Source of the DNA: Ottelia alismoides
Lineage: Eukaryota; Streptophyta; Magnoliopsida; Alismatales; Hydrocharitaceae
Reading direction: 5' to 3'
NCBI GenBank assembly: GCA_037367405.1
Contig: JAZKJV010010529.1
Span: forward strand, 248,001 to 312,000
Length of the DNA stretch: 64,000 bases
Shown here: positions 25,091 through 36,954 of the stretch, in pieces
Numbering within the stretch: position 1 is the first letter of the stretch
Layout of the letters: every line of letters starts with the position of its first letter
Program-made: the position numbers and the translations under genes
The notes under the pieces: generated by a model
Databases searched by the model: none
What the model saw: only the letters and a program-made list of their open reading frames with translations
What the model was told of the DNA's origin: nothing

Positions 25091-26690
25091 ATAAACCACC
25101 AAGATAACTTGTACAGATGCCCCTGTTGTTATTCCTTCATTTGTATTCAGTGATGATGATTGAAAAATACAAAAATGTAAAAAACATAAAACAAAAAAGA
25201 AGAATAAAAGAAAGGTTTCTTCTTCTACTACTACTAGTTCATCTTGTCGTGAAGATAATGATTTGATTGGTGCTAGTCACACACATGTGAGGAGACCACT
25301 TCTTATTTCTAACCCTTATACTTATGAGGAGGGTCCATCTATTCCTTTTCCTCAAGGAATCCACTTAGGAAAGGGAAATAAAAAGAAAATCCCAAAAGAG
25401 ACAACTTATGGAATTCAACGATAGCATGATTGACAAATTCTAGATCCAACTGACTATTTTAGAGTGCTTGGCACACATACTGCTCTTCTAGAAGAGCCTT
25501 AGAGAAAAAAAACGTGTACATGCACGTCGAGGGTGAGAGTATACAAAAATAGATGTACGTACATTCTATTGATAGAGCTAGATTAGACCAGACATCAGAT
25601 ACAGAGCCATACATCCAGCATGAGTGTGATTTTATGATTACAGATGATGAAGAAGTTTGCATATATCTAGTTTCATGCTCTCTTATCATGACTCTAGATT
25701 TGTTGGATTTCCAGTCACTTGTTGATGAGAGTTCGGAGAGAAAACTTGTGGAGAAGGATACATTAGAGGTTGAGGAAGTAGATTCCGGAACTAAGAGTGA
25801 TTTCATTTCTTGTGCTTCTGATAGTGATCCCTTCAATTCATAAATGCATTTTGATTGGCAGGAGTTCGATGAGTATATTCCATGTTTGATTTGTACAAGC
25901 TAACAATAAGTATAGGGACCGAGCTAGTTTAGTTTTTTTCGTCATAAGTTAGTAGTCTCTGTCAGATGATTAGAGAGAGCATTCACATACAAATATGGTT
26001 GATTCACTCAAACCCTTAGTAATCCGGATTTACGCACTCCCACCCACCCAGAGCTTAAGTTGTTACCACAGAGTATGGTGTACCGATTCCTTGCTAGAGA
26101 GCCCAAAATTTTTTCAGTCTTAATCTATGTTGATTTGACTCATGAACAAGAATCTCTCTAGATATAGGCTCTTGAAAGAAATCGGAAGGCAATCGAATGG
26201 TCAATGGCAGACTCTATGGGATTAACTCGACCTCGTGTTCCCACCACATCTTTTTAGAGGATGACTCCAAACCATTTCATGAGTTTTAGTGTAGGCTAAA
26301 CTCGAATATTAAAGAGGTAGTTATGAAGAAAATTTACAACCGGTGAAGCGGCGATTTTATCTATCCCATCTCCGACTCTAAATGGGTCAGTCCACTTCAT
26401 GTGGTACCCAAGAAAACGGGTATCACTATAGTTATTAATGAGGACAGAGAGGAGACTACTACCCGAGTACCAACTTCTTAACAAGTCTACGTGGAATACA
26501 GATGATTGAATCAAGTGACCAACAAGGATCACTTCACAATACCATTCATTGATCATATTATTGAGAGATTAGCTGTAAAGAGTCATTACTTATTTTTTGA
26601 CGGTAGTTGGGATATAATCTGGTGGCCATTGCGCCCGAAGAACAGGAAAAAATGATATTCACTTATCTATTCAGAACATGTTCAATAAGA
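25091..26690 (+). pseudogene. Ty3/gypsy (Athila/Tat-like) pol relic with reverse transcriptase
   Basis: Translating the plus strand across stops and small shifts from about 26290, the RT core appears: KEVVMKKIYN, then FIYPISDSKWVSPLHVVPKK, a VYVEYR…LNQVTNKDHFTIPFIDH block, IIERLA, YLFFDGS, and after a shift VAIAPEEQEKMIFTYLF. This matches the RT of Athila/Tat-type elements, which has ISDSKWVSPVQVVPKK and RKDHFPLPFIDQMLERL. The preceding PELKLLPQSMVYRFLA…LTHEQESL block (26045-26160) fits the segment before RT in the same group. Upstream, 25.1-26.0 kb, an open frame at 25553-25843 of 96 codons is acidic and not assigned. The RT is cut at ~26690 by the copia 2 LTR. It cannot be functional. Confidence 0.75.
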
Positions 26691-28510
26691 ATTATCTTCT
26701 TTTTTAATCTCCAATTAACAATAATTAATAATAAGAAACAACATTGAGTAATTAATAAATAAGGACACAACAACATGGTAACATGTCTACATCACCAGGC
26801 ACATGCCCCAAATTTACCGATAATAGGTATTGTTGTATGATTTTTTAATTAAGTAAATGATCCAATTATCCATATTGGAAAAATTATGGAAATAATCCGT
26901 GTACCTTAAGAATCATATTCACAAGCATAAAATTAAATACAAATCTAATTTATATATAACATTGATGTGAATCAAATTCACATAATTTCCTCCCATGAAA
27001 ATAATTATCTAAATAATATTTACATAGATATTTATATGAATAAACTCCGTATAAATGTTAATTATCGTGAATCACTATTCACATTAATTGGTGAATTATA
27101 TTCGAGAACCATATTCACAAAAATTACCTTACAAATAAATTGTAATAATAACACTTATTATTACAACATTTGCATCATTAAGTATAAGTCCTAATCCAAT
27201 AGGACTCATGAGATACAAATGCAGATACTTGGAGACAATGTTAGGAAGATCATACTATCCATGTATAGCGACTTGAAATCCGAATATCAATTCAAATATG
27301 GATTTATACCATTTTAGTTTGTTATTGATACACACTTATCAATTGAGATTGAGTGGAACACTTGACACTCTAAGTTAGATCAACAAAATGCTACCACTCT
27401 ATGTGAGCTCAAGAAAGTATCGATGATTTGAACCCAGTTTCCATGACCATTTATAATCATAGTTCAAACTTTTGAGCTTGATCTTAAGGATCTTCTATAT
27501 TTCAATTTCTATGATAATGTATGTTTCCAACATTTAGACAGGAATTGGAAATTGGTAATTAAATTCAAATGAATAGTGATTTAATCCAATTAAATCTCAA
27601 ATCATCTAGCTAAATGGATCCGCTAAAATCCATCTTGTTTCGTCGCACCCTCATAATGGAAGTGTCACGGTAGATGATCTATTACGATAGATTTAACCCT
27701 CAGTATTCCCAATACTCATTCATTCTTTAGACTGGAAAACTTTGATATATCTGAAGTTCAAACCCTTGTTAGATTGTTTTCTTTGGAACATATCAATTGT
27801 TTTCACATTGAATAATTGGTCGACAATATTAACCATATTTTTTCCAAAATCATATACTAATACCTCGAATTTGTGTCTTCTTTCATAAAAAGGACTACCA
27901 TGCATGGAATTCATTTTGACCCCAAATATCTCATGAGTGAGCTCTGTCTTCCCCTTCATCAACTATGAACATGTATGATTACTTTGAGATATCATGCTTC
28001 TAATATGTCTTCACATGCACAGAAACTCGATGGTATATAGACCATGGTTAGGTCACCAACTTGTTAGTCTGTCAAAAATGCATACTCATGCATATATATG
28101 CATATCTATCATAGGACAAAGGATGTGTGTCGTGATGGTTACGATTTAGGTCTTAGTTTATCTTGACCTCGTCACTCAACTCTTTGACTTGATTATTCCA
28201 ATACTTTTGAATCTTCATTCTTAAGATGATTACCTTCATCACGAACTCGATTAGAAATCAATCTTTAGAGAAAGATTGCCATCTCTTTCTTAGATCGAGG
28301 ATCTTTACTGAATATCACATGTTTGAAGTCAGTTGTGTCCTCCTAGTTGCTTGGTATTCAATATGGCCATGGTGCATAACCCTAATTGTAGAAAGGGACC
28401 CTAATAGTAAAGTGCATTCACATTCATTCATTCCATGATTTCAGATGGACATGATAAAACAATAACGTTTATTGCATTAGTGGGTCATCAAGGGCATAGA
28501 AGTCCAACTA
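26691..28510 (-). mobile_element. 3' LTR of copia element 2
   Basis: On the minus strand it starts at 28510 (TAGTTGGACT, after a copia PPT) and runs to about 26691, where the gypsy RT reading frame is interrupted. Parts such as CTTCACATGCAC…ACCATGGTTAGGTCACCAACTTGTTAGTC (28010-28070) match the copia 1 LTR near 14080-14130, so the two copia elements are related. It is shorter than the copia 1 LTR. The left boundary is inferred from the broken RT frame. Confidence 0.7.
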
Positions 28511-28526
28511 TCTCCTATTGGACCTT
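28511..28526 (-). other. Polypurine tract of copia element 2
   Basis: On the minus strand, AAGGTCCAATAGGAGAT stands directly before TAGTTGG. It corresponds to the PPT of copia 1 at 14645 but is less purine-rich. The LTR first dinucleotide TG has become TA. Confidence 0.65.
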
Positions 28527-30250
28527 AGAGCCACTCATGTACAATTCTCAGCCCCAAATTCATTGCATGTTGGTCGAAGACCTTTTGAGTCAACATCTTG
28601 GTTAGAGGATCACCACACTTGGTATCGTGATATCACCACACGTCTGGATCTCGCGGGTTATGTGATACTTCCTCTCAATGTGTTTTCTTATGGAACCATG
28701 TAATTGCAGAGTAATGGTACAAGGGATTCATATGAGGAAACTATGCCAAGTTCTAGGAAGAACTGGTGTGACCATGTCACCTCTATAGCAACATTTGATG
28801 CATCTATGTATTCCACTTCGGTTGAAATCAGTCATGGGTGCCTTGATTCTTACTTCTCCAGCTCACAACATCACCATTCAACATGAAAAAGAACCATGAG
28901 GTTGACTTCCTATTATCAAAATCTAATTAGAAGTCTGAATTGGTGTACCTTAAGGCATGGAGATCATTATCTCCATAAACTAAGATTTAGTCTTGAATTA
29001 TTCTTAGGTTCTTGAAGATAATTTTCACTGTAGTCCAATATTTCTCTCCATAGCAAGATTGGTACGGCTTACCACTCCCACTGCATTGCAGATATCTAGT
29101 CTAGTACACATCATGGCATACATCAAGCTTCCCACAACCAACGGGTAAGGCCATTTGACCATGTATTTCTTTTCCTCGACAAATTGAGGAGTCATCCTTT
29201 AGATAGGTGAATACCATGTCTTACTGGAAGGAAGCCTTTCTTGGTACTATCCAGACTAGAAATCTTTCCAAGATTTTTTTAATGTATCCTTGTTGTGATA
29301 GTCTTGATGCTCTCTTTTTTCTATTTTTGAACAACTTCAGACCTAAGATATAAGACACTTCTCGAAGATCCTTCATATCAAAAGTATTGGACAACCATAT
29401 ATTAACTCTAGTCATCATCAATGTATCATTCCCAATGATTAAGATGTCATCTACATAAAGCACAATGATTGTGGTGGTGCTCCCACTAAGTTTCATGTAC
29501 ACACATGGTTCATCTGGATTCTGCATGAAACCATAACTCTTTATGGTTTCATAAAATCAGATGTTCCAACTATGACAATCTTGTTTGATCACATAGATGA
29601 ATTTCTTTAATATGCACACTTCACCTTCCTCAACTATGAATCCCTAGGGCTTCTCCATATTGATATCCTATTAGAGGTATCCATTGAGGAATGATGTCTT
29701 AACATCCATCTGGCATATGTCATAGTCAAGTTGTGTAGCTATTGTGAGCAATGCCAGAATGGATTTAAGCATTTCAAAAGGGGTGAAATTATCATCTTAA
29801 TCGATGCCTTCTCTCTATGTATAACTGTTATCTATGAGCCATGCTTTGAAGGTCTCTAGCCTCCCATTGTGTTCCCTCTCTCTTGAAGACCTATTTACAC
29901 CCAATGGATTTTACACCTTTCAATGGATCTTCGAGGGTCCACACATCATTAGTAAGCATGGAATTTATCTCAACCTTCATTGCTAGAATCCAGTGATCCA
30001 TGTCAAGATCACCGAATGCTTCATTGAATGAAGTGGGATAATCATCAGACACCTCTGATACATGGAATTTGTGACTTTCAAGTTGTCTTACAATCCTAGA
30101 ATCTTTCTAAGAGGTATGATCATATCATTTTCAATTATCTCTTTAGTTTCTAGATTAGGGACATCATCTGTCTCACTAGATTCGGTTACATTCTTAACTT
30201 CATTATTATCTTAACTTCTAAGGAATCCCTCTTCCAGTATTTTAACATCT
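28527..30250 (-). pseudogene. Copia reverse transcriptase / RNase H relic (element 2)
   Basis: A minus-strand frame at 29221-29526 reads NPDEPCVYMKLSGS, then VLYVDDILIIGND with the catalytic YVDD intact, then LSNTFDMKDLREVSYILGLKL and GYIKKILERF, all typical of plant copia RT. The RNase H end (LTK-x-LTQKVFDQH) is near 28560-28620. Upstream RT blocks (29.53-29.95 kb) can be followed only across stops and shifts. Organisation parallels element 1, so this is a second, related and also inactive copy. Confidence 0.85.
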
Positions 30251-31393
30251 CGAGAAACAAATATCATTTGAGTTTCAAGATAATAAAGTTTATATCCAAT
30301 TCCATTCTTTATGTATCTAATGAAGTAGCACTCTATAGTACGAGATTATAGCTTACTAGCATCTGCATTTTTAGCATGGCCTAAACAACCCCGAATCCTG
30401 AAGTACCGTACACTCGATTTGGTACCATACCAAAGCTCATGAGGGATATTAGGTATAGATTTAGATGTAATCTTGTTTAGTACATAAGCTACAGTCTTTA
30501 CTGCATGTCCCCATAAACTTAATGGTAAGTTTTAATTACTCATCATTGATCGCACTGTGTCCAACATGGTACTTTTCTATCTCTCTACAATTTTGTTGAG
30601 TTGAGGAGCACCTGTAGGAGTGAGATTGAAAATAATTCCTCTCTCCTTAGGGTATTCCTCAAATTCATCAGAGAGGTATTTGTCACCTTGCTCAGATCAA
30701 ATTCATTTTATCTTATTGTTGGTTTGGTTCTCAATGAAAGCCATGAACTCTTCAAACTTTTCAAAGGTTTCCCGTTTTATATGTAACAAGAACAAAAAAC
30801 CATATTAGAAATGATCATCAATAAATGTCACACAATATTGATGTCCACTTTGAGTTGTATCACTAACGAGACTGCACATATCAGTATGTATTAGGCGAAA
30901 TATACATTTGCATCATTCACCTTTGTTAGAGAAAGATGCCATGAACATTTTCCCATGAATACAATGTTCAAGTAGGTAGATCATTAACATCTAGGAAATA
31001 TATAGGTGTGTCCTTTACAAGTCTATTGATTCTATCAATGGACACATGTCCAAGTCTTTGATGCTAGATCATAGTTAATTGATCCCCATCCTCTCTTGAA
31101 TGTTTAGGGGTTTTATTATTCATAGTGGTATTAACATTCACAACACATTCATGCATATTTAGTTCATAGAATCCACATGCTATTAGAAAACCATTTGCTA
31201 TGAAACTACCATAACAACTTACGATAAATTTATTACAGAAGAGGAATGAATACCAATGTCCAACTAATTTAGGTGTAGATAAAAAATTACTTCTAACAGC
31301 AGGAACATAAGTACACTCTCTAATAATTAGGACTTGATAACACAATTGAATTACTAGTGTTAAGTTGATTAAGCTATAGTTATTATCAAGCAA
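30251..31393 (-). pseudogene. Copia integrase and GAG-pre-integrase relic (element 2), truncated
   Basis: Integrase C-terminal sequence corresponding to 16480-16749 of element 1 can be followed at 30.3-30.6 kb across stops (for example the TPHELWYGTK region near 30420-30445). The frame at 31064-31393 has VLIIRECTYVPAVRSNFLSTPKLV and FCNKFIVSCYG, the GAG-pre-integrase block. Protease and gag are missing: the element stops at about 31.35-31.4 kb where LTR H begins. The 5' LTR and PBS are absent from the window. Confidence 0.75.
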
Positions 31394-34300
31394 ACGAATC
31401 CAAAATCTAGAAAATCTTATTCAACCATGAAACGAATCAAGCAAGTAAAGCAAGTGGTCTAAACCACTTTTATTAAGCTAGTATAGCGACTAGGCTCTAA
31501 TACAAGTAGGTAACTATTTTTACGAAAATCAATCAAGTCAATGAAAAATAAAAGACAAGAAAGAAGCAATCAAGGAACAATACTTTTTGCTTGGTATGTG
31601 GTTTTATTTTTTCCTAATTTTTTATAGATTTTAAATTTTTATATTTTTATATTTCGTTTGCTGCTTTTTGAAATTATTTCCATGATTTTTAATTTTGGAA
31701 TTTTTTATAATTTTTAGTTTTTCACATAAAGGACAAATAAAAATAACGAAATAAGGAACACCCACTTTATTTTTTATTATTCAAATATTATAAAAATTCC
31801 GAGAAAATTATAGATTTTTTGCGTTTTTGATAATTTGATACTATTTTTGTAATTTTTAGAGGATTTTTAGACGTCTTTGGGATTTTATAAATGTAAAAAA
31901 TAGAGAAAATCAACAAATAGTGCATAATTGGGAGTATTTTTCAAATTAAAAGTGGAAAGTCATCTAAAAACTCTTGGAAATAAATTTTATTAAATATATA
32001 TTTAAATATCTACAATAAATCAAAATCACAAATTTTGGATTTTTAAAATATTTTATATGATTTTTTAGTGTTTTTAGAGTTTTGTATTTTTTTCAAATTT
32101 TATAAAAGAAATAAGATTATTCGTAAAGAAAATCAAACAAGTGAAAATAAAGCCACTCTATTTTTTGGAATTTTTAATACACTTTTCAAATTTTTATGAA
32201 TTTTCTACGGCAAATAATGAGTTTTGTATTGTTTTTTTTATTTTTAATAATGACAAATAAATGAAATAAAATAAATAAAAATTACCACCTAAAGAAAACA
32301 CTAACATGTACTTAAGCTAATTTTTATGGGATTTTTTTATTGAAGATGATACCTATTGCAACTAATAATAGAGCATAAAAGTCAAACAATGCACAAAGTT
32401 CCCGATATAAATAGTATTAGTTCTAAGTCCAAACAACAACTGGTAATAACAACACATGGCCAAAGTTGCAATTAATCTAGGGTGAAACATGAGACACATG
32501 TGATTCATACGCATAGGCGTATAAATGCAAATACCAAAAACATATTGTGATTTAGATGATAAATGAAAACATATGTTCGAATATGCATGTGAAGAAACAA
32601 GTGACTTAAACTCGGTTGGACAAAAATGCAACTAAACACACTATGGCGTCCTTACTACAATTGTTTAAAACCACTTTTACAGTTATTAGACTAAAGAAAA
32701 ATAAAAGGAAAGCAAAGGGCTAAAGTGCAATAAACCCTGCAAGCACGTGGGTGGTGCTTGACATCTTCTTATGGCTTTGACAAGACTTTATTTGAATCTG
32801 ACAGCTTCGAAAAGGGGCAGAACGTGCCTGTCAGATGTGCCTGGGAAAAGATCTAACGTCTCTGAAAAGGGTGTAAACGTGTGCCCACGATTGAATCTGG
32901 AAGTTGGGCTCCTCCATACGATGGTGAAGAAATGTGGAAGAGCATAAAGAAGGTGGTGCATGTTAAGGTTAGATTGATAATGGATCGCGTTGGGGTGCTC
33001 GGATCAGTTGGATACAAGGTCCAGCAGCTTGCCATGGTCACTCCACATCGAACTAGAGCCTCAGATGGCTCGAGGATGATCTGGAGGTAAAGGTGCATGG
33101 AGTAGCTCAGCAACTGAAGTTGGGGGTTGATTCGAGCTCTACTCACACCCTTAGATCTTGGTTAAAGGTGCATGGTTATTGTGCAACGAAGGCAAAAGAA
33201 GCGACGGGGGATGGGTGGTCGACTCCCGATTTTTGTGGAGGATGAATTTAGGGCTAATGCTGCTTCGATGAGAAAGATTTAGGTTGATCAGATTGCAGAG
33301 GAAAATGAGCGGTGATGTGGGGATCAAATTGATGCGGATAAATGGACGGGACAAGCTTCAGACCCGCTGGTTGGAGCGAAAGTGGTTGATGGCAATCGAT
33401 TGAGGAAATCGAGGATAAAATAAGAAATGGAGATGATCAAAGATATATGAATGTGTGTGAATTGACTGTGAAGAGAAACAGACTGATCGCATCAAATACT
33501 CCGGCCACAAGCGAGTTTAGCTCAATTCGATACCAAAACAAGCTCCAAAGGAGTCCTCAAAAATCCTCTCATAATCCTAAGGATTCGAGTTGAGGAAGAG
33601 GAGGCGTAGAGTAAACTAGGATGTGGAGAAAGCATGGGAGAGGAATTATAGAAGCTCCTTGGTCTCGGGAAGAATCGTGCAATACGAAGAAGAATTGACC
33701 TATCTTAGGTATCTGCAAGGATCGTGAATCTCTATCTAATAATCGGGCATGCGAATCAAGGTGGAAGGTGGTCGGTCTCGGGTGGAGGAAAACAGAGAAA
33801 TCAGGTCCGACAAGCAATCGTCCATGTCGGACCTGGGAGAGGGGAGATTGACCCGAGTCAACAGACCCTGATTGACCAATCAGAAAAATCGAACTTGCAA
33901 AATAAAAGAAAAACAATCTAAAATAGAATATTTTTTGAAAATAAAAAGTTATAAAATGAAAAATGTTAGTTATTTTGCAAGCTATTTTTTAAGATTTTAA
34001 GTTATTTTAATAACATATATATTAGTATAGACAATATCTGTTAATATATATAGGTATATTATACCTATATATTATATACATATATGCTTATTTTATTATT
34101 TTTACTAAATACCATATATTTATATTTTATTAATTGAAAAAATATTTAGAGTATATAAAAACATTTTATTGCATTGTTGCAAATTCATTGCAACTGTTAA
34201 TTAATTAGGTTTATGTACATTATTGGTTCATTTGTACAATGAAGAATTAAATTTATTTTTATTTTATTTTGTATTTTTTGATTTTATTTAAATTTTATTT

Positions 34301-34862
34301 AATTATTAAAAATATATAAAAAATGTTTAAAATATAATATACATAATTTATTCGTAAAGTAATTAAATAAAGGAATAGATATTGTACAATTGTAGACAAT
34401 TTAATTTTTACAATATTTTTAATATTTAAGACCCATATTATTGTTTACAAGTTTTAGTAAGTAAATAAATCATTTTGAGATCTTTTATCTTTTATTGAAA
34501 GGAAAGTGATAGATATTTACGTAATAAATGAAGAATAAATGAAATCAACACGATTTCTTTAGATTTTATGAATGAATAGAGACCCTATCTCTCCCAACTT
34601 TATTTCTTATCAACCAGGTCAATACATGACCTCTCTCAGGATTCGGGTAGTTTTCACTTGCTACATAATTACAACCTTCTTCCTATTTTTATTTTTCTTT
34701 TCTTCTTTATTCTTTCATTTTGGTTAATAAGAATGTTAATATAGATTACTAACAAATCAATGCTGCATGATAATTTATTGATTTTAACAAATATTTACAT
34801 ATGATTTTGTAAAAGATTTGACTAGAATAAAAGAATAAAGATGATGAATTATGGATTCATCA
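31394..34862 (-). mobile_element. Long gypsy-type LTR (family H), minus orientation
   Basis: On the minus strand the LTR starts at 34862 with TGATGAATCC, directly after the internal tail at 34863-35366, and continues through an AT-rich U3, a CCAAT/W-box module at 33848-33883 and a GC-richer promoter/leader at 32.8-33.8 kb, to an AT-rich 3' part. Its start is nearly the same as that of LTR Y (61522, TGATGAATCC). The end is placed near 31.4 kb, where copia 2 pol breaks off; the TTGATTGATTTTCG-like stretch near 31.53 kb resembles 59.19 kb close to the Y LTR end. No coding sequence was recognised. Confidence 0.65.
33848..33883 (-). promoter_or_regulatory. CCAAT palindrome plus W-box pair in LTR H
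   Basis: The minus strand has CTGATTG-GT-CAATCAG (33868-33883, perfect 7-bp arms, CCAAT box inside) followed by GTTGAC…GGTCAA (33848-33862), an inverted pair of W-box cores (TTGAC). The same order, CCAAT then paired TTGAC, occurs in LTR B and LTR Y. W-boxes are bound by WRKY factors; that this one is used is inference. Confidence 0.55.
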
Positions 34863-35366
34863 TTACCTTATGCTTTAACTTTGCTAGTCCCTTAGCAAAC
34901 ACTTATTTGAAAAATAAGTGAACAAAAAATGAGAAAAGGAAGTGGAAAAGAACTTAGAACAATATTGATTATCATTTTTTTCTGCATAAAGTTATAGTAC
35001 GGAGCTCAATCAGACCTTTGGATTATTAGTTTGGCGGAAACTTATAGGGAAATGGATTTAAATCCTAACATCCCTCAAGTTCCATAGGACTCTTATTCAG
35101 GTCGCCTCAATAGTCAGGTCAGAATAAGTCTACATACACAAACTCTTATGACTATGAATATTTACTTGTACAGTGCAAGTGAAATATAGCTCCCCACATC
35201 AAAAATGGCAAAGAAACAACTTCTCACAACAAGGTAACTCCAGTCCCTCAATCTGGCAACTCTTTCCTTGAGGAGCGAGGTATTCCCTTCTAGGTTCAAG
35301 TGTAAAAGACTCGAGAAGAGAGGTAAAGAAGAGAATAGACTGTGTCTAACGTAGCTGCATATCGAA
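34863..35366 (-). mobile_element. 3' end of the H-element internal region with PPT side
   Basis: On the minus strand this matches 61100-61521 of element Y: GAACCTAGAAGGGAATACC, CTCAAGGAAAGAG, the TTTCTTTGCCATTTTTGATGTGGGGAGC block, TCACTTGCACTGTACAAG, GACTTATTCTGACC and the final AAATAAGTGTTTGCTAAGGGACTAGCAAAG. So it is the internal tail next to the LTR H start. No protein is encoded in this part. It abuts LTR B, in opposite orientation, at 35366/35367. Confidence 0.75.
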
Positions 35367-36690
35367 TGAATCTCCATTTCATCACCTTTATTCTATCATT
35401 TTGGCCTTATAAACCCTATCTAAAGCATGTAAATAACATCAATTTGTGCATAATAACATTCATCCTTTGTTGTATTGTTTGTACATAAAACAAGGTTATT
35501 AGTGCCAAGATTATAGAATAAAGAGAAGAAAACAAAAAGGAATAAAATATTGAAAATATTTTATGACCCTGACCCCGAGACCAAGTCCAGAATGGAATTG
35601 GTCGACAAGGAATGAAGTAGGGGGAGATAAGGGCCAAAAATACAATAAATACCACATTTATTTATTCATTAATTATGCATTTTTTAGACCTATTTGATTC
35701 TTTATTATTTATTCATCAAATGAAGAAACTTTGTACATGAATGTTCTAGATAATAACGTAAATAAAAATAAAAAATTGAGTTTGCACAAAAATAATACAC
35801 AGTGTACATACTATAAACAGAATAAAAAGCCAGAAACCAAACTTCATAGACCCATGTCTTTTCAAAAAAAACTCAAAACATAGCAAAATCACTCTAATTT
35901 TATATAATTTTTCACAAGCTATTTAATGGTGGTAATTTTATATTTTTCCGAGTTATTGTGTAGAAGTTAAGTCTTAGGGCCCCACTGTACATGATACCGA
36001 TTAAAATATTCAATTTATTCGTTATTCATTATTTATGCAAATTCATATTTTTATAATTTGGTAAATATTATTTACAACATATGTGCATATTAAAAGAAGA
36101 ACATGACCAAGATAAAAGTGCAAAATAAAATAAGTCTCTGAAAATACATAGATGAAATACTTATGTTATATATGTATATAAATAATAAGGGAAATATATT
36201 CTTTTATTTTTTATTCTTTTATATTTTTTAATGTTGTAAATATTATTTATATTCTATTAAAAATACAAAACTAAAATAAAAGACATTAAAATATATTAAA
36301 ATAAAATGTTGTATATAAAGCATTGGTAAAACACCTACAACTAGACCTACGGAATATACTTACAATTTATTGAAGTGTACAAATAACATCATAAAAAAAC
36401 AACAAAAATATATTTATATTCACAAAAATAAGTTATAAATATATAAATAAAAGACTAAAATACATAAAATAAAAATGGAAATAAAAATGCACAAAACATA
36501 GATGAATATACCTATAAATACACTAATAAAAATTAAGTACTAATAAATAATGTCAAAAAAATAAATAAAAATCATAATAAAATACTACCTAAAGTAATAA
36601 ACATTTTTTATTTTATATACAAAAATTAATAAAATCCTTTACTATTTTAAATTAATTATTCTTTAAATAAAATTGTAATTTTATCTTGTA

Positions 36691-36748
36691 GCGACCTGAC
36701 GTGGACCAATCACGTCAGGTCGCGAGTTGACTTGGGTCAACTTGACCC
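36691..36748 (+). promoter_or_regulatory. Perfect 13-bp palindrome with CCAAT loop, followed by W-box cluster (LTR B U3)
   Basis: GCGACCTGACGTG (36691-36703) and CACGTCAGGTCGC (36711-36723) are perfect inverted arms with a 7-base loop GACCAAT. Each arm holds TGACGTG, a bZIP-type ACGT core. GTTGAC/GTCAAC (36726-36741) and TTGACC (36743-36748) follow, all W-box cores. The module sits about 220 bp before the TATA box. The inverted copy near 3220-3255 keeps the loop and one arm but has two changes in the other. Confidence 0.65.
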
Positions 36749-36944
36749 CTGTCTCCTGAGTTGACACGAAATATCATTTCCCGTGTTTTCTTGCAATTTT
36801 CCCGAATGACAAATCACTCCATCTTGCTCGATCGCTTCATGAAAAATCATCATAACTCAATTGTGATCCACGCCACTATCTTGTAATGCTTGTACATAGA
36901 GTCATTTTTTTATTCCACAAGGTCAATAAGGGTGCCCATCATTG

Positions 36945-36954
36945 TATATAAATA
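36945..36954 (+). promoter_or_regulatory. TATA box of LTR B (plus copy)
   Basis: TATATAAATA lies where AT-rich U3 gives way to a GC-richer, C/T-rich leader. The inverted B copy has TATAAAT at the corresponding place (2995-3001). Confidence 0.6.

Noticed and set aside
25553..25843. 96-codon acidic frame upstream of the gypsy RT as a possible host or accessory gene
   Set aside because: It sits within a decayed gypsy internal region, has stops on both sides and shows no recognisable domain; kept as part of the pol relic.
32853..33916. Several 65-115 codon frames in a GC-richer block
   Set aside because: They lie in the promoter and leader part of LTR H, occur on both strands and resemble no protein.
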